33,855 nt of DNA from Actinomycetes bacterium (GTDB lineage Bacteria; Actinomycetota; Thermoleophilia; Solirubrobacterales; Solirubrobacteraceae), in assembly GCA_023404805.1 (NCBI GenBank), contig JAEYAL010000287.1, forward strand, positions 1-33,855. The letters run 5' to 3'. The notes beneath the pieces are model-generated. The model was not told where the DNA came from. It did not search any database and was given only the letters and a program-made list of their open reading frames with translations. A program made the position numbers and the translations under genes. Below are positions 1 to 7,079 of this stretch, piece after piece. Positions within the stretch are counted from its first letter, which is position 1; each line of letters opens with the position of its first letter.

Positions 1-15
1 CCCCGGCGGCGGGGG

Positions 16-35
16 CCCCCCCCCCCCCCCCCCCC
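16..35. repeat. C20 homopolymer at the window start
   Basis: Twenty C residues follow a G5 run. In a high-GC genome this is more likely a low-quality contig end than a functional element. Nothing recognisable precedes it. Confidence 0.9.
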
Positions 36-41
36 ACGGCA

Positions 42-72
42 GTTCGCGGCGAGACGCGCCCAGGCCGCGAAC
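42..72. terminator. Hairpin, possible terminator of an upstream gene
   Basis: GTTCGCGGC (42-50) and GCCGCGAAC (64-72) form a perfect 9-bp stem around a 13-nt loop. There is no T run. The sequence CGGCAGTTCGCG occurs at 37-48 and again at 109-120. The hairpin may end transcription of a gene beyond the window edge. The rest of 1-183 holds no supported gene. Confidence 0.35.
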
Positions 73-183
73 CCCCGTCGTTTGCGGCCGCCAGACAACC
101 GCGATCCGCGGCAGTTCGCGCAGCGAGCTGACCGGCCGCGCGGCCTCCGGACAGGCCGCACGCCCCGCTCGCCGCCGGCCCCG

Positions 184-189
184 TAGAAT
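184..189 (+). promoter_or_regulatory. -10 box of the tRNA-Glu promoter
   Basis: TAGAAT matches the sigma70-type TATAAT in five of six positions and lies 14 nt upstream of the tRNA, a normal distance for a tRNA promoter. No good -35 hexamer is visible about 17 bp upstream. Confidence 0.5.
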
Positions 190-203
190 CCAGCGGACTG
201 CCT

Positions 204-275
204 GCCCCCATGGTGTAGCGGTTAGCACGTCAGCCTTTCACGCTGGTAGCAGGAGTTCGATTCTCCTTGGGGGTA
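204..275 (+). tRNA. tRNA-Glu (anticodon UUC)
   Basis: A full cloverleaf can be folded. The acceptor stem pairs 204-210 with 268-274, with a G-U first pair, followed by discriminator A275. The anticodon stem-loop is TCAGC-CTTTCAC-GCTGG, giving anticodon TTC. The T arm is AGGAG-TTCGATT-CTCCT. The 3' CCA is not encoded. It stands alone with its own -10 box and a strong hairpin about 115 bp downstream. I found no convincing copy of its 3' end further down, so there is no evidence that an element integrated here. Confidence 0.95.
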
Positions 276-387
276 CTTCAGGTCCGGTTTTGGAACGCGA
301 CCGGGCGACAGGTCCAGAGTTCCATTCTGTTCCCGGCTCGGTCACTCTCCTCGACTTCGGAACTCCGATCGGCAAAAGCGCCCCGAC

Positions 388-424
388 GCGAGAGAAGCCG
401 ACTTTGGTGCTCGGCTTCTCTCGC
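388..424. terminator. Bidirectional hairpin terminator
   Basis: GCGAGAGAAGCCGA (388-401) and TCGGCTTCTCTCGC (411-424) form a perfect 14-bp stem with a 9-nt loop. It lies between tRNA-Glu on the plus strand and the end of the minus-strand hypothetical gene at 434, where a shared terminator is expected. There is no U tract on either strand. Confidence 0.7.
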
Positions 425-433
425 ACGGGCGCG

Positions 434-829
434 CTAGTGAGGGTCGGCCGGGCTGAGATAGACGAGTCCCGGCCAGCGTGCTTCAAGTTGCGTTTGCAGG
501 CCTTCGGGGTCTCCTGCGTGCGCCACGAGTTCAATTTGGTTGCGTTCGACGTCTATCGAGCACTCAACGGTCTCGAACTCGAGGTCGTCTTCAGACGACT
601 CGACGGCGAGCACCGCAGTCTCAAGCTCGCGAAGCGAATGTTGACGTTCGACAACGCGGACATCGCTCGGTAGCCGTTCTTGATGGTGCGCAAGATCAGA
701 TGTGAAGGCAACGACGAGCGTCGGGCCTTCGCCTTCTCGATCAATCCAGCGGCCAGCGAACGACTCGGGGTGCCGCTTGGTGTAGTCGAGCACCACCGTC
801 TTGAGCTTCCTCATGTGGTCGCTGGTCAC
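434..829 (-). CDS. Small hypothetical protein (131 aa)
   Basis: Function unknown. The protein has a GRWIDREGEGPTLVVAFTSD stretch, a following HHQERLP segment and then a helix with the pattern RQHSLRELE. This resembles a domain I recall from actinobacterial and chloroflexal hypothetical proteins (WxDxxxxxxVVAFTxDxxxH...HSLxELE), but I cannot name it. It has no signal peptide or membrane segment, so it is probably cytosolic. The GTG at 829 is chosen because GGAGG lies just upstream (spacing about 3 nt, rather short); an ATG at 814 without a ribosome site is the alternative. A hand count of 541-600 gives 55% GC, well below most of the window. It is convergent with tRNA-Glu across a strong hairpin. 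Confidence 0.65.
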   Translation of the reverse strand: MTSDHMRKLKTVVLDYTKRHPESFAGRWIDREGEGPTLVVAFTSDLAHHQERLPSDVRVVERQHSLRELETAVLAVESSEDDLEFETVECSIDVERNQIELVAHAGDPEGLQTQLEARWPGLVYLSPADPH

Positions 830-996
830 GGCCCTCCAGGCTAGTTGACACCGTCGAGATCACAGTCAACGGCGAAACCGTCGAGCCGCCCCAGCACCAG
901 ATCGACCCGGCGTCCCCCCCCCTTCCCCTCTCAGGCGAAGTGGCCGGGCGAGCTATCCGCGAGACGCAGGAGTGGCGAGAACTCGACTGTGGCTAG
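805..996 (+). pseudogene. Start-less reading frame, probable 3' remnant of a lost gene
   Basis: The frame opens after a TGA at 802-804 and runs to TAG at 994-996 with no ATG, GTG or TTG codon. From 844 its translation looks protein-like, beginning VDTVEITVNGETVEPP and ending RETQEWRELDCG. The upstream half lies antisense to the gene ending at 829 and is probably not meaningful. A run of nine C at 914-922 could hide a sequencing error. I read it as the tail of a truncated gene; chance coding cannot be excluded. The remainder of 997-1134 before the mannosyltransferase holds nothing I can identify. Confidence 0.35.
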
Positions 997-1134
997 CCGA
1001 GTCGATTGAGCCGGTGGTTGCGGCTTCCAGAGCGCTGGCTCACGCAGGTTCGTTCGATACGCGGCTGCGAGCTTCAAACGGTCACCGCCTCAGGTCGCTT
1101 CCTTGCGCAACGTCACTCTGAAAGGCTATGCGCC

Positions 1135-2646
1135 GTGTCCCACGCTGCTTTGACCGACGCTGGAGAAGACCAACCGGACGCCTCTGTCCAGGCGGACGGC
1201 ACCGCCACCGAGGCGACCACTGAGGATTCCCCGGGCAAGGGCGGTCTCGTCGAGCGCCTGCGGCGCACGCCCATCGAGCTGGTCATCCTCGCGGTGCTCG
1301 CTGCGGTCACGCGCTTCGCGAGGCTGTACAACCCGCGGGAGATCGTCTTCGACGAGGTTCTCTTCCGCGACTGGGCGCTCCGCTACAAGGCGGCCGCGTA
1401 TTACTTCGACGTCCACCCGCCGCTCGGAAAGCTCCTGCTGGGTGCCTGGGGCGCCATCACCGGTGTCGACGGGACCATCGCGAACACGGACCCGTCGGTG
1501 GCGATGCGGATCCTCCCCGCCTTCGCCGGGACGCTCCTGATCATCGTCGTCTACGTGCTGATCCGGCAGCTCTGTGGCAGCCGCCGCGTAGCGACGCTCG
1601 GCGCTGGCCTGCTGCTGCTCGACAACGCGCTGCTGGTCGAGTCGCGGTTCATCCTGATGGACTCGATGCTGCTCCTGTTCGGCATCAGCGCGGTCGTGGT
1701 CGCGCTCGCCGCACGCCAGCGCACCGGTCCCGCCTACTGGTGGCTGCTGGCCGCGAGCGCGGCCCTCGCTGGCTGCGCCTTCGCGACCAAGGTCAGCGGG
1801 CTTTCCGTGTTCGGCCTCATCGGCCTGATCTGGCTGGCCGACGTGGTCCGCGAGCGCCGCTCGTGGCGCCCGGTGCTGGGACAGGCCGCCGTCCTCGTGC
1901 TCGTCCCGGCGACGCTGTTCGTGGCGGTGTTCGCCGTCCACTTCGCGCTGCTGACGAAGACCGGCGGCAGCAACTACGACAGCTCGATGCCGATCGAGTT
2001 CCAGGCGACCCTCGAGGGCAACCCGGCCTACAAGCCGGACGCCAAGCGCTCGTTCCCGCAGAAGTTCGTCGACCTCAACAAGGCGATGCAGGACGGTCAG
2101 CTTTCGATGTCGACCGCCACGCATCCGTACTCCTCCAAGTGGTGGAGCTGGCCGATCATGAAGCGCGGGGTCTACGTCTACTTCAAGCAGGTCGCCCCCG
2201 GCAAGGCCCGCTACATCTACACCCTCGGCAACCCGGCGGTCTGGTGGGGCAATCTGGTCGGGGCGCTGATCGTCCTCATCGGCATGCTTGTCGTCCCGCG
2301 AAGGTTCGCGCCCTACAAGTGGCCGTTGATCTTCCTCGCCATCGGCTGGGCCTCGAACTACCTGCCGTTCGCCCTCATCGACCGGCCGATGTTCCTCTAC
2401 CACTACCTCTTCGCCCTGATCTTCAGCACCGCGTTCGTCTGCGTCGGGCTCGGCGCCCTCACGGGCTGGATCAAGGAGGAGGAGGGCAAACCCTGGTCGT
2501 TCCCCTCACGCTGGTCGGCTGCCGGGTACTGGGCCGTGCTCGGCGTCGCCCTGCTGGGCTTCGTCTACTTCGCTCCCCTCACCTACGGGCTGCCGCTCAC
2601 GGACGAGGCCATGAAGGCACGCATGTGGCTCTCGACCTGGCGGTAG
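1135..2646 (+). CDS. GT39 family protein O-mannosyltransferase (PMT-like)
   Basis: Integral membrane glycosyltransferase of the dolichyl-phosphate-mannose-protein mannosyltransferase family. Actinobacterial members transfer mannose from polyprenyl-phosphate-mannose to proteins leaving the cell. Numbering from the GTG start: a cytosolic N-terminus rich in D, E, T and A; a first membrane segment around 45-60; the catalytic FDE (Asp73, Glu74) in the first outer loop; HPPLGK at 94-99; then several hydrophobic segments. A loop with STATHPYSSKWWSWP resembles the conserved fifth loop of the family. The frame is open from TTG at 1006, but GTG at 1135 is preferred: GAAAGG lies 9 nt upstream, and it gives about 503 residues, the usual bacterial size. 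It is convergent with the M20 gene and monocistronic. The protein substrates are unknown, though several secreted proteins are encoded near the end of the window. Confidence 0.9.
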   Translation: MSHAALTDAGEDQPDASVQADGTATEATTEDSPGKGGLVERLRRTPIELVILAVLAAVTRFARLYNPREIVFDEVLFRDWALRYKAAAYYFDVHPPLGKLLLGAWGAITGVDGTIANTDPSVAMRILPAFAGTLLIIVVYVLIRQLCGSRRVATLGAGLLLLDNALLVESRFILMDSMLLLFGISAVVVALAARQRTGPAYWWLLAASAALAGCAFATKVSGLSVFGLIGLIWLADVVRERRSWRPVLGQAAVLVLVPATLFVAVFAVHFALLTKTGGSNYDSSMPIEFQATLEGNPAYKPDAKRSFPQKFVDLNKAMQDGQLSMSTATHPYSSKWWSWPIMKRGVYVYFKQVAPGKARYIYTLGNPAVWWGNLVGALIVLIGMLVVPRRFAPYKWPLIFLAIGWASNYLPFALIDRPMFLYHYLFALIFSTAFVCVGLGALTGWIKEEEGKPWSFPSRWSAAGYWAVLGVALLGFVYFAPLTYGLPLTDEAMKARMWLSTWR

Positions 2647-2706
2647 CCGACCACATCTGCGTTCCAATGGGTTCCCGCAAGAGGCACCCGCGGAGCGACG
2701 CCGCCG

Positions 2707-2733
2707 CGACGCGGAAGAGTCGCATGCGCGTCG
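2707..2733. terminator. Weak hairpin between convergent genes
   Basis: CGACGCG (2707-2713) and CGCGTCG (2727-2733) can pair across a 13-nt loop in the 93-bp gap between the mannosyltransferase and M20 genes. Position supports a shared terminator; the stem is short and has no T run. Confidence 0.35.
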
Positions 2734-2739
2734 TCGCGT

Positions 2740-3855
2740 TCATATCGTCTCGATCAACCTGCGCACAAAATCTGTCGCCCGAACGAGTTCGCTGCGTTTG
2801 AGGAACTCATCGACCGTGTGCGCCTGAGCCACGTCGCCGGGTCCGCACACCACGGTCGGAGTGCCCAGAACCGCCTGAATTGCACCGGCCTCGGTGCCAA
2901 AGTCGACGCACAGGTCGGTCGTCGAGGTGCCGGCGAGTCGCGCGACTCTCGCGGGAAGGTCGCTCTGCTCGTTGAGGCCCGGGTAGCTGCCGGCGATCTC
3001 AACCTCGACCTCGGCAGGATGCGCCGCCTCGCGCGCGATCAGGTCGACCCATTCAGCAACGGGCTCGACGGGCTTCCCGGGCAGTACGCGGACCTCGAAC
3101 TGGAACTTGCAGTGGCCCGCAATGACGTTCGTCGCCGTGCCGCCCTCGATCGTGCCGACGTTGAAGCTTGCCCGAGGCACTTCGAAGCGGTCATCCGCGT
3201 CGTCGCCCCAATCGACCGCGAGACGTTGCTCCAGCTTGCTGATGGCTCGCGCCGCAGCGCTAATGGCGCTACAACCGCCGGGCTTCGAGCTATGCCCGTC
3301 GATTCCACGAATCGCGATTGTTCCGTAGAGCTTGCCCTTGTGCGCTGTTGCGACTCGCATTTCAGTCGGCTCGCCAACCACACAGAATCGCGGGCTGGCC
3401 ATCGTGGCTTTGATCCTTTGGAGGAGCGGCCAGACGCCCTGCACCCCGATCTCCTCGTCGGTCGAGAGCGCGAGCGCTACCGGCCGATCGATCAGCGAGT
3501 CGAAGGATTCGAATGCGGCGAGCGTCGCCGCGACAAATCCCTTCATGTCGGTGGTCCCACGGCCGTAGAGGCGCTCCCCGCGTGGGGTGAGTTTGAACGG
3601 CGGAGACGACCAATCGGGAGCGTGCGCCGGCACTACGTCGGCGTGCGCCGATAGCAGGACGTGCTTCTGGTTGGCGTCGCCGAATCGAGCGAGGAGGTTG
3701 GTCGCGTCGGGGCGGATGCCCGGCGAGAGGTCGACATGCGCCCCCATCGATTCCAGCACTGGCCCTAGGGACTGCGCGAGTGCTGTTTGGGGCGATCCTG
3801 GGATGCTCGGGAACGCGACGAGGCGCTCGAGCCACTGCTCAGCAGCGCTGCTCAT
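2740..3855 (-). CDS. M20 family metallohydrolase, acetylornithine deacetylase (ArgE)-like
   Basis: Zinc amidohydrolase of the M20/ArgE-DapE-CPG2 type, which removes acyl groups from N-acyl amino acids or cleaves short peptides. All expected metal and catalytic residues are visible: His71 and Asp73 in SAHADVV, Asp103 in GTTDMKGF, Glu134-Glu135 in STDEEIG, Glu162 in GEPTEM and His346 in AHTVDEF. The dimerisation (lid) domain starts near HKGKLYGTIAIRG and contains GHSSKPGG. At 371 residues it is full length and probably active in the cytosol. Its ATG overlaps the stop of the cyclase/methyltransferase-like gene by 4 bp (ATGA), so the two are translationally coupled. ArgE-like sequence would suggest arginine synthesis, but no other arginine gene is present. 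Its job in this operon may be different; the substrate cannot be read from sequence. Confidence 0.88.
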   Translation of the reverse strand: MSSAAEQWLERLVAFPSIPGSPQTALAQSLGPVLESMGAHVDLSPGIRPDATNLLARFGDANQKHVLLSAHADVVPAHAPDWSSPPFKLTPRGERLYGRGTTDMKGFVAATLAAFESFDSLIDRPVALALSTDEEIGVQGVWPLLQRIKATMASPRFCVVGEPTEMRVATAHKGKLYGTIAIRGIDGHSSKPGGCSAISAAARAISKLEQRLAVDWGDDADDRFEVPRASFNVGTIEGGTATNVIAGHCKFQFEVRVLPGKPVEPVAEWVDLIAREAAHPAEVEVEIAGSYPGLNEQSDLPARVARLAGTSTTDLCVDFGTEAGAIQAVLGTPTVVCGPGDVAQAHTVDEFLKRSELVRATDFVRRLIETI

Positions 3856-5978
3856 CGGGCTTGCTTCGACTGGTGTTCGATCGTCAGAACGCCGTAGGCA
3901 AGGTCGTGGAGCCCCTGGCTTTCAAGATCTCTCGCGAGTAGGTCGTAGCCGCGCCGGACCTCTTCGCGCTGCGAGTCGTCACGAACGTGGAATCGACAGT
4001 CAGCCTTCAGGGCGAGATTCGCCACCGGCATCGGGTTCGGCTGCTCCTTCTTGCCGTTAACCCGCCAGAGCTTCTCGTCGTCCCACAGATGCCACTTCAC
4101 GCGGTCCGCTCCGAAAAGCTCGATGGCGCTCTGGGGGACGTGCCACGTATTCGTTTGAGCGTTGCCGACCGTGTACATCAGGACCACCGAACGCATCTCC
4201 GTCCCGCGTCGCACGAACCCCTCGAGCTTCGAGAGCGCGTCGAGCAGGTCCAGGGTGAGCTCGTACCCGTACCGACCGCCCTCGGAGCTTCGAGCGATGC
4301 TGTGACGCTTCGGCGAAAGCGCGAACGGCATGTTGCCGAGGATGAGAACGCGTTCGGTTTTGGAGTTCGAGAACACCGGCGGCAGCCCGCTGCGGACGTC
4401 GTTCACGCCAAAACGAGCCGCGGCAGTGCCAGTGAGGAGCGCGTTAATCGATGCGAGGGTGCTGGCGCGAGCATTCCGGTCGAACCCATAACGCCGTGTC
4501 TCGGCAAGGCCAGAGTGCATCAGTGCGTTATGGCCTGCGCCGCAGGCCGGGTCGATGACGCACGTGGCCCAATCCTCCCAACCCTGGGCCCGTACTTCAC
4601 GTCGGATCAGCTCGCTCTCGTCCACGAACGAGAACGTCCGGAACGCAGCGGGTATCCACAGTCCGTCAGTCAGAAACACCTGCTCGTCGGCGTGGTTGAG
4701 CTTGACGCGGAGAATGGAGTCGTGGTCGACCAGCCCCTTCGCCTCCAGGAGCCTCCGGTCCGCGTCATCCGCGAACGACAGTTCTGAGTCCAGCCGATAG
4801 AGCTTCTCGTCGTACTGGGCCTCGGCCGCCCATCGTTCGTAGGTTGGATGTGTTGCCACGGTCTTCAACACGCGCGCGATTCGCTGCGCCTCATCCGGAC
4901 GTTCTTGCAGGACGAGCAGCAGGTGGTTGAGCTCGTCGAGGGTGATGTCCTTCGCTTCGGCGGCCGACGCGACGTGGCCGGCCTGGGCATCAGCGTTGAT
5001 GGCGAGCGCGCGAAACGCGTTGCCCTTGTTGAGCGCAGTCTCGTGGCCGGCATCGATGTCCCTTGGAGACGCGTACGGACGGATCATGTGCCGGTGCTGT
5101 GCTCGGAGCTCGTCGGCGAGTTCTGTGAACCCGCCGCGAGTAAGCGCGCTCTCCTGTGACAACAGGGCGCGCACGGCATCTGGCACGCCGGGCCCGTCGG
5201 GTTCCCAGGGATGCCGGGGCGCCGGTCGCTCGGACGTTGTCAGCAGCAGCGTCGGATACGGCATTCCGCCGAACACGCCCTCGTACCGGTCCCACCCAAC
5301 ATGCCAGACGGAGGTTGGCCGTCGTGGCGGGATCTGCATGACGAAATCGGCAAGGTCGAGAGACGCCCCGACACGCCCATCAGGTACACGCTTGTTCAGC
5401 GCAAAGCCCAGGTCCATATCGCGGCCGACGTAGGTCGTCACCGTCACGGGCTCGGAGCGCGTCGCACCGCGTGCATCCTCCTCGCCGTTCGCCAGGTGCT
5501 CAAGCTCGTCGTCGAGCGCGGCGACGGCACCGTGGCTGAAACGGACCGGTCGATTGCGCAGCGGGAACCCTGCGGTCCAGACACATCCTCGAACGCCGAG
5601 CCCGTCCGCCAAATAGTCGCGGTCGAAGCTCTCCACCAGATCCACGAAGGTGCGCAGGGAGGACGACAGTGCGGCATGCCGCATCGCCTGGTCTGGGTAG
5701 ACGAGTTCCATGAACATGATCGCGTCGCCATCGGTGCGCCACAGAAGCGGTGGCTCAAGTGCCCGGACTTCGGCGATATCAGCTCGCGCTTGCGCTACCC
5801 GGCGAGTGAACTCGCCATTGAAATCTCGGAGAAAGCGTTCGAAACGTGTCGGCCAGGCCGCTTCGGGCGCGGAGGTTTCCGCGGGCCATCGATGCTTGTA
5901 GTCCTTGGCGTTGCAGAGCGTGGCGCAGAAGAATGCGCGCAGCTGAGTTTCGCGCTTATCACCGATTGGTTTGAGCAT
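3852..5978 (-). CDS. Fusion of nucleotidyl-cyclase-like and adenine-methyltransferase-like domains (708 aa)
   Basis: I know no named family with this architecture. Numbering from ATG 5978. The N-terminal ~210 residues follow the layout of class III nucleotidyl-cyclase-like domains: an opening strand AFFCATLCNAKDYK (15-28), WRTDGDAIMF (80-89, like the cyclase FxGDE turn but with Ala for Glu), GVRGCVWTAGFP (128-139), YVGRDMDLGFALNK (183-196, like the GDxVNxAARL strand-helix) and GRVGASLDLADF (201-212). A mostly helical linker follows. The C-terminal part is a SAM-methyltransferase Rossmann fold: motif I DPACGAG (476-482), an acidic motif II in YGFDRNA (497-503), and NMPF (549-552) at the place of the (N/D)PP(Y/F) motif of N6-adenine enzymes. 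Missing cyclase Asp/Glu residues mean catalysis there is doubtful. No specificity domain or endonuclease is adjacent. ATG 5978 is preferred over TTG 6008, which would overlap the divergent FRG start; neither has a ribosome site. Sampled GC is 57-67%. Confidence 0.7.
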   Translation of the reverse strand: MLKPIGDKRETQLRAFFCATLCNAKDYKHRWPAETSAPEAAWPTRFERFLRDFNGEFTRRVAQARADIAEVRALEPPLLWRTDGDAIMFMELVYPDQAMRHAALSSSLRTFVDLVESFDRDYLADGLGVRGCVWTAGFPLRNRPVRFSHGAVAALDDELEHLANGEEDARGATRSEPVTVTTYVGRDMDLGFALNKRVPDGRVGASLDLADFVMQIPPRRPTSVWHVGWDRYEGVFGGMPYPTLLLTTSERPAPRHPWEPDGPGVPDAVRALLSQESALTRGGFTELADELRAQHRHMIRPYASPRDIDAGHETALNKGNAFRALAINADAQAGHVASAAEAKDITLDELNHLLLVLQERPDEAQRIARVLKTVATHPTYERWAAEAQYDEKLYRLDSELSFADDADRRLLEAKGLVDHDSILRVKLNHADEQVFLTDGLWIPAAFRTFSFVDESELIRREVRAQGWEDWATCVIDPACGAGHNALMHSGLAETRRYGFDRNARASTLASINALLTGTAAARFGVNDVRSGLPPVFSNSKTERVLILGNMPFALSPKRHSIARSSEGGRYGYELTLDLLDALSKLEGFVRRGTEMRSVVLMYTVGNAQTNTWHVPQSAIELFGADRVKWHLWDDEKLWRVNGKKEQPNPMPVANLALKADCRFHVRDDSQREEVRRGYDLLARDLESQGLHDLAYGVLTIEHQSKQAR

Positions 5979-6007
5979 CGTGCCCGCGGATGTAACTTGT
6001 CCGGTCA
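5979..6007. promoter_or_regulatory. 29-bp divergent start region
   Basis: Only 29 bp separate the ATG codons of the fusion gene (minus) and the FRG gene (plus), and neither has a Shine-Dalgarno sequence. Both mRNAs may therefore be leaderless or begin inside the neighbouring gene, with overlapping promoters. No clear -10/-35 pair is visible. Confidence 0.4.
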
Positions 6008-6889
6008 ATGGCGGTCAAGTCCAATGTTCAATCCGCAAACTCCTCTGACGACGCCTCGTCCTTTCAACCTGATGTTCGGTACGACGTTTCGCCGTTGTTT
6101 GGTGCGGTGCCAGCGCCCGAGAACATCACCCAGCTCGCTGCGGTACTTGATACGTGGGCGCGCGACGGGGTTGATGCGTGGCGAGGCCAGGCTGATGAAC
6201 GCTGGCTGATCGACTCGACAGTGGTCCGCCGGTGGGTCGACCACAGGCCGAGATACGCCCCGCCGAGGCCGAGCGAAGCGCACATCGCCGCCTGCGACCG
6301 CGTGTTGATCGAGGAGACGAAGCTTGCTGGACATTTCGGGGGTCTTGGCGAGCTGCAGGTGTTGGCGAAGCTGCGGCATCACGGTGCGGCATCGCGGCTG
6401 CTCGACGCGACAAGGAACGCAAACGTCGCGCTGTGGTTCGCGTGCCGTGAGCATCCGCGCGAAAGCGGCGTCCTCGTCGGATTTTCGCTGCGCAACTGCG
6501 TGGAGCTGAGCAGCCTCGACATCGCTGGCCCCATCGAGGCCACGCTCCGCGCCGGTGAGGACCAGATGATGTGGTGGCAGCCATGGGGGCTCTCTCCGCG
6601 GATCGCTGCGCAGCGCGCCGTGATGGTGCTCAGTCGGATCGTCGACGAGCCGTGGGGATCGGTGAGGTTCGGCAGCCGACCGCTGGGACCTGGTCGCGGC
6701 GCGGTCCCGGGAGCCGCGATCATGCTCATACGCCCCGAGCTCAAGCGGGCTCTCGGGCTGTCTCTCCAAGCAGTCGCTGGCCTCGGAGAGGGAGTGTTGT
6801 TTCCCGATTTCGACGGCTTCGCGCAGGCGCACGCATCGTCGATCGAGTTCGCGGATCCTGGTGTCTACGCACTTCGGGAGACCGCCTAA
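6008..6889 (+). CDS. FRG domain protein (293 aa)
   Basis: Contains the FRG domain, a bacterial and phage family of unknown biochemical activity. The visible signature is AWRGQADERW (57-66) with the conserved aromatic-Arg-Gly-Gln, then KLRHHGAASRLLDATRN (121-137), the hallmark QHHG-x-x-RLLDWT-like motif, followed by ALWFAC (141-146). Later come PRIAAQRAVMVLS and LFPDFDGFAQAH, which fit the conserved C-terminal segments (R..Q..F and PDLDG). It is full length and soluble, with no extra domain. It is transcribed away from the cyclase/methyltransferase-like gene with 29 bp between starts, a layout suggesting one functional unit. A role as toxin or effector is an inference from that pairing, not from sequence. 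A hand count of 6301-6360 gives 58% GC. Confidence 0.88.
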   Translation: MAVKSNVQSANSSDDASSFQPDVRYDVSPLFGAVPAPENITQLAAVLDTWARDGVDAWRGQADERWLIDSTVVRRWVDHRPRYAPPRPSEAHIAACDRVLIEETKLAGHFGGLGELQVLAKLRHHGAASRLLDATRNANVALWFACREHPRESGVLVGFSLRNCVELSSLDIAGPIEATLRAGEDQMMWWQPWGLSPRIAAQRAVMVLSRIVDEPWGSVRFGSRPLGPGRGAVPGAAIMLIRPELKRALGLSLQAVAGLGEGVLFPDFDGFAQAHASSIEFADPGVYALRETA

Positions 6890-7024
6890 CCGATAACGGC
6901 GCCTCATCAAGGGCGGGGCGGTAAGGGCGCTTCGGCTACGGCGCACCTCCGTCGCGCCACCGCTAGAAGCCTGCAAACGCGCCGGTCTGAACGGCGTTCG
7001 TGCGCCGGGTTGGGCCGTGACCAG

Positions 7025-7043
7025 CGATGCCTTGCTGGCATCG
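7025..7043. terminator. Small hairpin upstream of the DUF2294 gene
   Basis: CGATGCC (7025-7031) and GGCATCG (7037-7043) form a perfect 7-bp stem with a 5-nt loop, followed 28 bp later by a T6 run at 7070-7075. It may end the FRG transcript or regulate the next gene. The rest of 6890-7079 holds no gene I can support. Confidence 0.4.
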
Positions 7044-7079
7044 ATCGCTCCTTTGGGGGCGGCTGTAATTTTTTGCCGT

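Noticed and set aside
1126..2403. Long minus-strand frame opposite the mannosyltransferase gene
   Set aside because: Its Arg/Asp/Glu/Gln-rich translation with no family pattern is the usual antisense shadow of a GC-rich gene; the plus strand encodes clear PMT motifs.
3852..5978. Reading the 708-aa gene as a type I or type IIG restriction-modification enzyme
   Set aside because: No nuclease motif, no target-recognition domain and no specificity subunit are visible, and the N-terminal half looks cyclase-like instead.
7046..7062. A CTCCTTTGGGGGC stretch resembling the 3' end of tRNA-Glu (CTCCTTGGGGGT), as a possible att site
   Set aside because: The match is short and needs a one-base gap, and there is no integrase gene between the two positions.
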